Source: Saprospiraceae bacterium | GTDB lineage: Bacteria > Bacteroidota > Bacteroidia > Chitinophagales > Saprospiraceae | Direction: 5' to 3' | Length of the DNA: 7,661 nucleotides | NCBI GenBank assembly: GCA_016787375.1 | Contig: JAEUUM010000307.1 | Location: forward strand, 1-7,661 | In this document: in pieces, positions 1-6,640 of the stretch | Position numbering within the stretch: the first letter of the stretch is position 1 | How the letters are laid out: each line of letters opens with the position of its first letter | Position numbers and translations under genes: made by a program | Notes under the pieces: generated by a model | What the model was told of the DNA's origin: nothing | Database searches by the model: none | What the model saw: the letters and a program-made list of their open reading frames with translations, nothing else

Positions 1-362
1 TTTACTAAGTTCAGGGTATTGGGGATGTTGTCAATGCCATATCTAATTAGCGCAATACCTCCAACTGAATTTTTTTCGGCATTAAGTGTTTTGGTTACTC
101 CGATGAAATCATATTTGGCAATTCCTGCGAATAACTCTGCATGCATGGCTCCAACTGAAAGTGGATTTGTTTGAGAAGTCATAGACGAAGGATTCCAGTA
201 CGATGCTGTAACATCTGAGGTTGACGAAGCAACTGCCCCAGACATACCTAAAGCTCGTGCCCCAACACCAATGTTTAAAAAATCATTGCTTAATACTTGG
301 GCATTCAAAGATAATCCAACTGCTATTAAAATGAAAACGAATATAGATTGTATAAATCTCAT
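1..362 (-). CDS. PorV/PorQ-family outer-membrane beta-barrel protein, N-terminal part (3' end outside window)
   Basis: Reading the minus strand from the ATG at 362-360 gives an open frame of 120 codons that runs off the window edge without a stop. Residues 1-21 form a Sec signal peptide (MRFIQS, hydrophobic core, then LNA), with probable cleavage before Gln22. The mature start is highly characteristic of the UPF0164/PorV-PorQ family: FLNIGVGARALGMSGA near residues 28-43, then a YWNP motif near 55-58, and RYGIDNIPNT near residue 107 onwards. Family members are FadL-like outer-membrane barrels. The best known, PorV (LptO), works in the type IX secretion system as a shuttle or attachment factor for cargo. 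Many genomes hold several paralogues of unclear role, so I assign the family and not PorV itself. The start is supported by the signal peptide and by a promoter at 397-429. Only about a third of a typical member is visible. Confidence 0.82.
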   Translation of the reverse strand, partial: MRFIQSIFVFILIAVGLSLNAQVLSNDFLNIGVGARALGMSGAVASSTSDVTASYWNPSSMTSQTNPLSVGAMHAELFAGIAKYDFIGVTKTLNAEKNSVGGIALIRYGIDNIPNTLNLV

Positions 363-396
363 GTTTGGACCTTGGTTAAGGATTTCTTAATAAACG

Positions 397-429
397 CAAA
401 TGTATGAATCAAATTGCAGTAATCACAAA
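397..429 (-). promoter_or_regulatory. Bacteroidetes-type promoter for the porV-like gene
   Basis: On the minus strand, TACATTTG (complement of 397-404) matches the Bacteroidetes -7 consensus TAnnTTTG exactly. A TTTG (complement of 426-429) lies 21 bases upstream as the -33 element, a normal spacing. Transcription would begin near 390, leaving a leader of about 28 bases before the ATG at 362. The -33 element is formed by the end of the T tract of the terminator at 427-461, so the two signals overlap. Confidence 0.65.
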
Positions 430-461
430 AAAAAAGTGTCATCTGAATGAACAGATGACAC
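427..461 (-). terminator. Intrinsic terminator, minus strand, with no recognised gene upstream of it
   Basis: Positions 436-445 (GTGTCATCTG) and 452-461 (CAGATGACAC) form a perfect 10-base-pair stem with a 6-base loop. Read on the minus strand, the stem is followed at once by nine Ts (complement of 427-435), the classic Rho-independent form. On the plus strand no T tract follows, so the signal works leftward only. It sits just upstream of the porV-like promoter. It would stop leftward transcripts coming from 462 onward, where no minus-strand gene is recognised. Confidence 0.7.
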
Positions 462-492
462 AAAACATAACCATGAAAATAACTAGGCAAAC

Positions 493-520
493 AAAATTAT
501 TTGCGATAGCAAATTATTTT
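493..520. repeat. AT-rich inverted repeat (hairpin, 4-base loop)
   Basis: Arms 493-504 and 509-520 pair at 11 of 12 positions around the loop GATA, with one T/T mismatch at 498/515. The hairpin lies 31 bases from the terminator hairpin at 436-461. On the minus strand a TAATTTTG sequence (complement of 492-499) matches the -7 consensus but has no -33 box. The role is unknown; chance is possible in such AT-rich sequence. Confidence 0.4.
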
Positions 521-618
521 AATGAAGACAGATGCCACGATGGGAATCAGCATTCGATTGTTTCAATATGTGTGTTTACGGAGATAATCCTTTTTTAACC
601 AAAGAAGATTAAGTCAAT

Positions 619-687
619 TGTAAACGATTTGTGATCACCAAAAACGGTTTTGGGATCAAACCTTACTCAAAAGGTCAATCGTTCACA
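619..687. repeat. Nested inverted repeats forming a possible three-way junction
   Basis: The outer arms TGTAAACGATT (619-629) and AATCGTTCACA (677-687) pair at 10 of 11 positions. Inside them, GATC and CCAAAA (633-643, with one bulged A at 637) pair with TTTTGGGATC (648-657) around a 4-base loop. A second small hairpin pairs CCTT (661-664) with AAGG (671-674). The whole can fold as an outer stem closing two hairpins. The block also contains the perfect palindrome GTGATCAC (631-638), which alone could be a protein-binding site. Whether it acts as RNA or as DNA cannot be told from one sequence. Confidence 0.35.
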
Positions 688-691
688 GGAT

Positions 692-740
692 TATAATTGT
701 TGTTATTTGATATGTTGAAAGCCGAAGCTTTACAATTATA
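692..740 (+). repeat. Inverted repeat upstream of ggt with a competing pairing partner
   Basis: TATAATTGT (692-700) is the exact reverse complement of ACAATTATA (732-740). Between them AAAGC (718-722) and GCTTT (727-731) form an inner hairpin with a CGAA loop, directly abutting the right arm. The right arm region TTTACAATT (730-738) is also the exact reverse complement of AATTGTAAA (616-624), so two alternative pairings compete. If the ggt mRNA begins upstream of 616, this could be a leader switch, but nine-base matches can occur by chance here. Confidence 0.3.
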
Positions 741-825
741 AGTATTACATTTATGAAACCAAATACCATACCAAAATCGGATTACAACTAATAATAATTC
801 ACATATTTTTAATTTCTATGTAACT

Positions 826-2547
826 ATGCGGTTCAAATTTACCCTTCTGCTAGCATTAATTTTATCGGTATTGTTAACAGACTGCAGTTCAACAATCAGC
901 GATAAATTGGGTTATAACATCCACAAGAAAGCTGTTTCATCCATGGGTATGGTAGTTTCAGCTCACCCGCTGGCATCTGAGGTTGGCACCAATATTCTCA
1001 AACAAGGTGGCAATGCCATTGACGCAGCAATTGCAGTGCAACTGGCACTAGCGGTTGTTTACCCGGCGGCGGGCAATATCGGCGGAGGTGGTTTCATGGT
1101 TTTTACAGATCAAAAGGGCCAAACAGTTACACTAGATTTTCGAGAAAAAGCGCCTTCAGCAGCCAATCGTGACCTCTATCTGGATTCCAAAGGTGATGTA
1201 ATAGAGGGTTTATCTACTTCAAGTCATTTGGCAGTTGGTGTGCCCGGTACGGTCGATGGTATTTTTACAATTTTTGAAAAATATTCCAAACTTAAGAATT
1301 TCGACTTATTGATTAAACCTGCTATTGAACTTGCAGCGAATGGTTACAAGATCACAGCGGAGGAAGCCAATGATCTAAATTACTCAGAATCTGAATTCAA
1401 AAGACTCAACAAATATGCTATTCCTTTTGTAAGATCTACAGCATGGAAACAAGGAGATGTCTTAAAACAAACTGATTTGGCTGAAACCCTCCAAAGGATT
1501 ATGAATAATGGCAGATCAGAATTCTATGAAGGTAAAACTGCAGAAATGCTTGTGAAGTGTATCTCAGAAAATAAGGGAATTATCACACTTGATGATCTTA
1601 AAAAATATAAATCTGTTTGGCGGAAACCAATTGCAGGGCATTATAGAGGATACACGATTCTCTCAATGGCTCCACCTTCAAGCGGAGGTGTTTTACTGCT
1701 TCAAATGTTAAAAATGCTTGAACCATATGATCTAAAGACCATGGGATTTCAATCTAAGCAATACATACACTTGCTAACTGAAGTACAAAGAAGATCGTAT
1801 GCTGACCGTTCAGTTTACCTTGGCGATCCTGCTTTTGTCAAGATTCCTGTTCATCAGTTGTTGGATTCAATGTATTTGTTATCAAGAATGAGAAATTTTA
1901 ATCCTTTGAGAGCTATACCCTCAAAATTGATTTCAGCCGGAACGATGCCTTTGCCACATGAAAGTGAAGAAACCACCCACATCAGCATCATTGACAAAGA
2001 TGGAAATGCAGTTAGTATAACCACCACTTTGAACTCAAGCTACGGGTCAAATATTGTTGTAAATGGTGCAGGATTTATTTTGAATAATGAAATGGACGAT
2101 TTTAGTATTAAACCGGGCAACCTAAATCAATATGGTTTGATTGGTGCGGAAGCAAATGCTATCCAACCTGGAAAACGAATGCTCAGTTCAATGACTCCTA
2201 CTGTGGTGATGAAAGACGGAAAAATTTTTGCTGTTGTCGGCTCACCCGGCGGATCAACCATCATCACTACCGTATTGCAAGTATTGGTTAATCTGATTGA
2301 TCATAAAATGGATCCTTATGATGCTGTTCAGGCGGGGAGATTTCATTCACAATGGCTTCCGGATAAGATTTATGTCGAAAATGGGCTTTGGAGCAAACAG
2401 TTAACCAGACAACTTGAAGAGATGGGACATGCTATTGAGTCAAGAACTGATATAGGAAGGGTAGAGGCAATCGTGCGAAATATGGATGGAACATACATCG
2501 GAATAGCTGATAAACGTGGCGATGATGACGTTGAAGTTGTCAAATGA
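826..2547 (+). CDS. ggt: Gamma-glutamyltransferase (glutathione hydrolase), lipoprotein-like
   Basis: The enzyme removes the gamma-glutamyl group from glutathione and related peptides and passes it to water or amino acids. It belongs to the Ntn-hydrolase group and cuts itself into large and small subunits. All main landmarks are present in this 573-residue product, against 580 in E. coli: the N-terminal GMVVSAHPLA and GGNAIDAA stretch (41-68), Arg106 in LDFREKAP (E. coli Arg114), the nucleophile Thr383 in ETTHISIID (E. coli Thr391), Thr401 and Asn403, Glu422 and Asp425 in NNEMDDF, Ser454-Ser455, and Gly475-Gly476. Glu422 matches the human form; E. coli has Gln. A lid-loop-like segment with Tyr436 is retained. 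Residues 1-20 are a signal with Cys20 in LLTDC, suggesting a lipoprotein, although Asp before Cys is unusual. Expected location is the periplasm or membrane surface. The ATG at 826 is chosen because it opens the signal peptide. Confidence 0.95.
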   Translation: MRFKFTLLLALILSVLLTDCSSTISDKLGYNIHKKAVSSMGMVVSAHPLASEVGTNILKQGGNAIDAAIAVQLALAVVYPAAGNIGGGGFMVFTDQKGQTVTLDFREKAPSAANRDLYLDSKGDVIEGLSTSSHLAVGVPGTVDGIFTIFEKYSKLKNFDLLIKPAIELAANGYKITAEEANDLNYSESEFKRLNKYAIPFVRSTAWKQGDVLKQTDLAETLQRIMNNGRSEFYEGKTAEMLVKCISENKGIITLDDLKKYKSVWRKPIAGHYRGYTILSMAPPSSGGVLLLQMLKMLEPYDLKTMGFQSKQYIHLLTEVQRRSYADRSVYLGDPAFVKIPVHQLLDSMYLLSRMRNFNPLRAIPSKLISAGTMPLPHESEETTHISIIDKDGNAVSITTTLNSSYGSNIVVNGAGFILNNEMDDFSIKPGNLNQYGLIGAEANAIQPGKRMLSSMTPTVVMKDGKIFAVVGSPGGSTIITTVLQVLVNLIDHKMDPYDAVQAGRFHSQWLPDKIYVENGLWSKQLTRQLEEMGHAIESRTDIGRVEAIVRNMDGTYIGIADKRGDDDVEVVK

Positions 2548-2584
2548 AGTATCATTTGTCTGAAAATAATTAGCATTTGTCTGA
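2541..2584 (+). repeat. 11-base direct repeat, 21-base period, just after ggt
   Basis: CATTTGTCTGA occurs at 2553-2563 and again at 2574-2584, a spacing of two helical turns. The first copy overlaps a 7-base-pair perfect hairpin, CAAATGA (2541-2547) with TCATTTG (2552-2558), which contains the ggt stop codon. No T tract follows, so I do not call it a terminator. Tandem same-face binding sites for a regulator of the next gene are one reading. Confidence 0.4.
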
Positions 2585-2610
2585 TAAATTCAATTTCATG
2601 CCGATAAAAT

Positions 2611-2641
2611 TTTAGCGATCACCATATTTAAACCATATTTG
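2611..2641 (+). promoter_or_regulatory. Possible promoter for the LolA-like gene
   Basis: CATATTTG at 2634-2641 differs from the -7 consensus TAnnTTTG at the first base only, and TTTA at 2611-2614 lies 19 bases upstream as a weak -33 box. The sequence ACCATATTT is repeated at 2621-2629 and 2632-2640, an 11-base period, which may simply duplicate the -7 region. Transcription would start near 2648, about 22 bases before the ATG. Read-through from ggt is an alternative, since no terminator lies between the genes. Confidence 0.35.
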
Positions 2642-2669
2642 TATCATTATTAAATCAACAAAATAAACA

Positions 2670-3392
2670 ATGAAAAAAATCTTCTTTGCAATCCTAACAG
2701 TATTTGTTTCATACCAAACAGTATTAACTGCTCAGACTGCCGATGAAATAGTTCAAAAACACCTTGCAGCCATAGGAGGTGTTGATAAACTCAATTCTAT
2801 CAAATCTATGAAAATGGTTGGTAGCATCGAAATTCAGCCTGGCATGACAGCACCCATTACGATGCAAGTTATCAATAACAGAGCACTCCGTATGGATCTA
2901 TCAATTATGGGTATGACCATGAATCAGGTTGTATATGATAATTCCGGATGGGCTGTTGTTCCATTCAATGGCAATCCGAATCCTGAACCACTAACACAGG
3001 ATCAGGTCAAAGAAATGAAAAAACAAACTGATCTGAGTGGAGACTTACTTAACTACAAAGACAAAGGAAGTAAAATTGAACTGATTGGTTCTGAAGATGT
3101 TGAGGGCACGGACACCCACAAGGTGAAAATAACTGAAAAAGATGGTACAATTGGATATAAATTTTTTGATAAGACAAATTTTTATTTGATAAAAGAAACT
3201 AAAATCTTGAAGTTGGAAGATAAGGAAACTGAAGTTTCAATTTTGTATTCAAATTTCAAGAAAACAGAGACAGGCTTTGTTTTTGCTTACAGCATGAACA
3301 ACGAAATGGCAGGCGGTCCAATTACTTGGGAGTCATTTGAAGTGAATCCAACAATTGACGAGGCTATTTTCAAAATGCCTGCGAAGAACTAA
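2670..3392 (+). CDS. Secreted LolA-like fold protein (outer membrane lipoprotein-sorting-like), 240 aa
   Basis: Residues 1-21 are a clear Sec signal peptide (MKKIFFAIL, hydrophobic core, VLTA) with probable cleavage before Gln22. The mature protein starts with TADEIVQKHLAAIGG, followed by a series of beta-strand-like stretches rich in alternating hydrophobic residues, such as MKMVGSIEI and HKVKITEKDG. It ends with VNPTIDEAIFKMP near residues 225-237. This pattern, an N-terminal helix then a curved sheet and a closing NP-x-ID-x-x-x-F-x-x-P motif, is what I know from Bacteroidetes periplasmic proteins annotated as LolA-like or outer membrane lipoprotein-sorting proteins. Such folds bind lipids or lipoproteins, but the true ligand of this subgroup is unknown, and I do not call it LolA. 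It lies 122 bases after ggt on the same strand and has its own terminator. Confidence 0.7.
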   Translation: MKKIFFAILTVFVSYQTVLTAQTADEIVQKHLAAIGGVDKLNSIKSMKMVGSIEIQPGMTAPITMQVINNRALRMDLSIMGMTMNQVVYDNSGWAVVPFNGNPNPEPLTQDQVKEMKKQTDLSGDLLNYKDKGSKIELIGSEDVEGTDTHKVKITEKDGTIGYKFFDKTNFYLIKETKILKLEDKETEVSILYSNFKKTETGFVFAYSMNNEMAGGPITWESFEVNPTIDEAIFKMPAKN

Positions 3393-3411
3393 ACAAAAAG
3401 TTCAACATACT

Positions 3412-3464
3412 AAACACCCATTGACAGACTACTTCATCGTATTTTGATTGATGGGTGTTTTTTT
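3412..3464 (+). terminator. Intrinsic terminator after the LolA-like gene
   Basis: AAACACCCATTGA (3412-3424) pairs with TTGATGGGTGTTT (3448-3460) in a 13-pair stem that includes two G-T pairs. A 23-base loop separates the arms, and a run of seven Ts spans 3458-3464. It begins 19 bases after the stop at 3392 and ends only 19 bases before the ATG at 3484. The loop is long, so some read-through into the next gene is likely. Confidence 0.75.
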
Positions 3465-3483
3465 ATCAAAAAATTAACCAACA

Positions 3484-6400
3484 ATGAAGACAAAACTAAT
3501 TTTAATTTTCGCTGCTTTAGGCATAGCTTTCTCAGCAACACAAGCACAAACCAAATTAAACTCATCAACCATTGGAATGATTGAGGCAAGGTGCATTGGC
3601 TCAGCCGCTATGAGTGGAAGAATTACTGCAGTTGATGCTAATAATAAAGAACCTCGTATTTTTTACGTAGGTACCGCAGGAGGAGGGATTTGGAAAACAA
3701 CAAATGCCGGAGTTTCATTTGAGCCCGTTTTTGATAAACACTGCCAGTCAATAGGAGCTTTAGCAGTTGATCAAAACCATCCTGATGTTGTCTGGGCAGG
3801 AACCGGAGAAAGCAACATGCGTAATTCTGTTTCTGTTGGTAATGGACTTTATAAAAGCTCGGATGCCGGTAAAAATTGGGTAAAAGTTGGTCTTGAAAAT
3901 TCGGAGCACATCTCCAAAATCTTGATTGATCCCAATAATTCTGATATAGTTTATGTTGCTGTTCCGGGACATTTATGGGGTAGCAACCCTGATCGGGGTC
4001 TGTATAAAACAACAGATGGAGGAGCAACTTGGGAAAAAATCCTTTATATTTCTGAAACTGCAGGTTGTTCTGAAGTAATCATGGATCCCACAAATTCGAA
4101 TAGACTCTATGCTTCAACCTGGGAATTTAAAAGAACGCCATATTCATTTAATTCTGGAGGAAAGGGCAGTGCAATTTACAAAAGTGAGGATGCCGGAAAA
4201 ACATGGCGAAAATTGAGCAATGGATTACCAGAAGGTGATTTTGGACGAGTTGCTCTGGCACTAGCGCCAAGTGAGCCCAATAATCTTCTAGCTATTGTTG
4301 AGTCAAAAAAGACCGGATTATACATTTCAGCTGATGGTGGAGAAACATGGAAAAACCAAAGTTCAAGTAACAATGTGTGCGCAAGGCCATTTTATTTTAG
4401 CACCATTGTTGTAGATCCGAAAGATTCAAAGAGGGTTTATCGTCCTGCTTATACATTTTCAATCAGCAAAGACGGAGGATACTCATTTATTGAGCCTCAA
4501 TATTTTGCCGGAATCCACCCAGATCATCATACACTATGGATAAATCCGGCCAATACTTCACATTTGTTATTGGGAACTGACGGAGGATTGTACCAAAGCC
4601 TTGATAAAGGCAATAGCTGGACCTTTTTCTGGAACTTGCCTGTTTCACAATTTTACCATGTTGCACTTGATAACAAATCACCTTATAATGTTTACGGAGG
4701 TCTTCAGGACAATGGGTCCTGGAAAGCACCATCTCAAAAGGCCGGTGGAATTAAAAATGGAGACTGGGAAGGATTATATGGTGGAGATGGTTTTTGGGTT
4801 CAGCCGGATGGTGAGGATCCGGATGTTGTTTATGCAGAATCTCAAGGAGGTAGCATGGGCAGAATTAACCGTAAATACAACATGTCTCAGTCGATTCAAC
4901 CTAAACAAGGACCTGGTGATGAAGAGTTGAGATTTAACTGGAATACCCCAATTGTTAGGAGCTTTACAAATCCCAAAGTACTTTATACCGGGTCGCAATA
5001 CCTTTATAAAACAATGGACAAAGGTATAACATGGATTAAAATATCTCCTGACCTTACAACAAATGATAAAACCAAACAAAAGCAGGAAGAATCAGGTGGA
5101 CTGACCGTAGATAATTCATCAGCTGAAAATCATTGTACCATTTTTACCATTGCTGATTCGCCATTGGATGAAAATATAGTTTGGGTTGGCACCGATGACG
5201 GTAATTTGCAATATACCACAGATGGAGGAAAGAACTGGAACAATGTTACAGCAAACTATTCTACAGCCGGTATTCCAAAAGGAACGTGGGTGAGTAGCAT
5301 TCAACCTGGTAGATTCAATAAATCTGAGGTATATGTGACTTTTGATAACCATGCTTATGGTGATATGAACACTTATGTTGCTAAATCAAGTGATTTTGGT
5401 AAAACATGGAGGATGTTTAAATGCACTGAATTTACAGGATTTGCTCACAAGATTTTAGAGGATTTGAAGAACAAAGACCTTTTGTTTTTAGGAACTGAGA
5501 TGGGATGTTTTATGACCATTGATGGTGGTGAAACATGGGTTCGGATGAAAAATAATATTCCGGAATTTGCTCTTGTTCGGGATTTAGCGATCCATCCCGA
5601 GACCAATGATTTGGTAATTGCTACCCATGGAAGGGGAATATACATCATGGATGACATCAGCCCGTTAAGATCTTTGACCAATGATTTGATGAACAAAGAT
5701 TTTGCCTTTCTTCCGTCCCGGAAAACACCCGTTACCAACGGTCGATTTGGAGGCGGAGGAGGTCAAGGTGGCGAATTTGTCGCTCCCAATTATACCGATC
5801 AGGCCGTATTTACTTACTATTTAAAAGATCGATTGAATTCAGGAGACGTCAGAATCGAGATTTATGATGAAAATGGAATGATGCTTTACGATATGGCAGG
5901 AACCAAACGAAAAGGAATCAATAAAGTTTATTGGGGAATGCGCATGAAACCACCTAAAGTTGCGGAAACTGGAGCAACTCTCGATATGACAGGTTTTGTT
6001 TCACCTTTAGTCAACCCGGGAAAATACACTGTAAAATTAAAGGTCGCCGACAAAGTTTACACCGACAATATTGAGCTAATCGAAGATCCTAATTCACCGT
6101 TTACAAAAGAGGAACTCGCCTTGCAGAGAAATACTTCAAAACAAATGTATGAGCTTATTGATAGATTCTCTTATTCGGCACAGCAATTGGTTGAAATGCA
6201 AAAAGGACTGAATTCGAATTTAGGTGAAATTAAAAATACAAAAGACAAAAAATTACTCTCTGAATATAACGATAAACTTGAATCAATCAGAAAAACTATG
6301 GTTGCCACCAAACTTGGCACGGCAATCACAGGTGAGAAGCAAATGAGAGAGAAGATTGCAGAGCTGTATGCCGAAATAAGCATGTACCAGGGTCGTCCTA

Positions 6401-6582
6401 CCGAATATCAGTTGATAAGATTGAAAGGTTTTGATGATGAAATCAAGAAGAAAGCTGGTGAAGTCAATTCCACCCATGATATTTACCTTGAAAAAGTGAA
6501 TAAAATTTTGGTAAAAAATGGAAAAAGCCCATTGAAGTTGCTTACGATGGAGAAATGGAAGAATGAAACCATCAAACCATAA
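3484..6582 (+). CDS. Secreted Asp-box (BNR/sortilin-like) beta-propeller protein, 1032 aa
   Basis: A Sec signal peptide (residues 1-21, ending TQA before Gln22) leads into repeats of the Asp-box motif S/T-x-D-x-G-x-x-W. I count eleven, starting at residues 72, 125, 176, 234, 282, 328, 372, 510, 578, 635 and 678; the first (TTNAGVSF) and sixth (SKDGGYSF) are divergent. A twelfth-like stretch is GLQDNGSW (406-413). These mark blades of one or probably two beta-propellers, as in VPS10/sortilin and sialidase-like proteins. The propeller ends at ATHGRGIYIMDDISPL (713-728), typical of this Bacteroidetes family. A glycine-rich linker follows (753-763), then an Ig-like strand-rich domain (about 773-866) and a helical, probably coiled-coil tail (about 873-1032). 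No type IX sorting domain is seen at the C-terminus. Family members are often labelled glycosyl hydrolases, but I see no catalytic set and assign no enzyme activity. Confidence 0.88.
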   Translation: MKTKLILIFAALGIAFSATQAQTKLNSSTIGMIEARCIGSAAMSGRITAVDANNKEPRIFYVGTAGGGIWKTTNAGVSFEPVFDKHCQSIGALAVDQNHPDVVWAGTGESNMRNSVSVGNGLYKSSDAGKNWVKVGLENSEHISKILIDPNNSDIVYVAVPGHLWGSNPDRGLYKTTDGGATWEKILYISETAGCSEVIMDPTNSNRLYASTWEFKRTPYSFNSGGKGSAIYKSEDAGKTWRKLSNGLPEGDFGRVALALAPSEPNNLLAIVESKKTGLYISADGGETWKNQSSSNNVCARPFYFSTIVVDPKDSKRVYRPAYTFSISKDGGYSFIEPQYFAGIHPDHHTLWINPANTSHLLLGTDGGLYQSLDKGNSWTFFWNLPVSQFYHVALDNKSPYNVYGGLQDNGSWKAPSQKAGGIKNGDWEGLYGGDGFWVQPDGEDPDVVYAESQGGSMGRINRKYNMSQSIQPKQGPGDEELRFNWNTPIVRSFTNPKVLYTGSQYLYKTMDKGITWIKISPDLTTNDKTKQKQEESGGLTVDNSSAENHCTIFTIADSPLDENIVWVGTDDGNLQYTTDGGKNWNNVTANYSTAGIPKGTWVSSIQPGRFNKSEVYVTFDNHAYGDMNTYVAKSSDFGKTWRMFKCTEFTGFAHKILEDLKNKDLLFLGTEMGCFMTIDGGETWVRMKNNIPEFALVRDLAIHPETNDLVIATHGRGIYIMDDISPLRSLTNDLMNKDFAFLPSRKTPVTNGRFGGGGGQGGEFVAPNYTDQAVFTYYLKDRLNSGDVRIEIYDENGMMLYDMAGTKRKGINKVYWGMRMKPPKVAETGATLDMTGFVSPLVNPGKYTVKLKVADKVYTDNIELIEDPNSPFTKEELALQRNTSKQMYELIDRFSYSAQQLVEMQKGLNSNLGEIKNTKDKKLLSEYNDKLESIRKTMVATKLGTAITGEKQMREKIAELYAEISMYQGRPTEYQLIRLKGFDDEIKKKAGEVNSTHDIYLEKVNKILVKNGKSPLKLLTMEKWKNETIKP

Positions 6583-6604
6583 AGCATCCTCAGTTTAAGT
6601 TATT

Positions 6605-6640
6605 TACCCGTGGATAAAAATGTCTACGGGTATTTTTTTT
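6605..6640 (+). terminator. Intrinsic terminator after the beta-propeller gene
   Basis: TACCCGTGGA (6605-6614) pairs with TCTACGGGTA (6623-6632), ten pairs including one G-T, around an 8-base A-rich loop, followed by eight Ts (6633-6640). It starts 22 bases after the stop. The right-arm core TACGGG (6625-6630) is also complementary to CCCGTA at 6645-6650, so a second hairpin across the T tract could compete with the terminator stem. Confidence 0.85.

Larger units (their letters stand above)
363..825. other. Divergent intergenic region, 463 bases, structured, no convincing protein gene
   Basis: This region separates the leftward porV-like gene from the rightward ggt gene. It must contain the start signals for both. 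I see a minus-strand promoter and an intrinsic terminator at its left end. In the middle are several inverted repeats: 493-520, 619-687 and 692-740. One 64-codon plus-strand frame at 404-598 exists, but it has no signal peptide or recognisable domain and covers the minus-strand promoter and terminator, so I do not call it. I found no plus-strand promoter for ggt matching both boxes. The nearest -7-like sequences are TACATTTA at 746-753 and TATTTTTA at 804-811, neither with a good -33 box. The size and density of structure leave room for a small RNA or an mRNA leader element. Confidence 0.6.

Noticed and set aside
404..598. 64-codon plus-strand open frame in the divergent intergenic region
   Set aside because: It has no signal peptide, domain or start signal, its composition looks random, and it runs over the minus-strand promoter and terminator.
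818..823. ATG-TAA minimal start-stop pair directly before the ggt start
   Set aside because: A six-base match in AT-rich sequence is easily chance; it cannot be tied to control without translation data.
363..825. tRNA, CRISPR array or mobile element end in the largest gene-free stretch
   Set aside because: I saw no cloverleaf, no regularly spaced repeats, no terminal inverted repeats with target duplications and no transposase fragment.
2370..2576. Minus-strand open frame over the end of ggt
   Set aside because: It is antisense to well-conserved GGT coding sequence and encodes no recognisable protein.
3638..4027. 129-codon minus-strand frame inside the propeller gene
   Set aside because: Antisense shadow of repeated propeller coding sequence; no signal or domain.
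4601..4930. 109-codon plus-strand frame inside the propeller gene
   Set aside because: It lies wholly within the in-frame Asp-box coding sequence in another frame and lacks any family features.
5746..5775. GGAGG-rich stretch as an internal ribosome binding site or repeat tract
   Set aside because: It encodes a glycine-rich linker in the propeller protein; there is no suitable start codon and gene after it.
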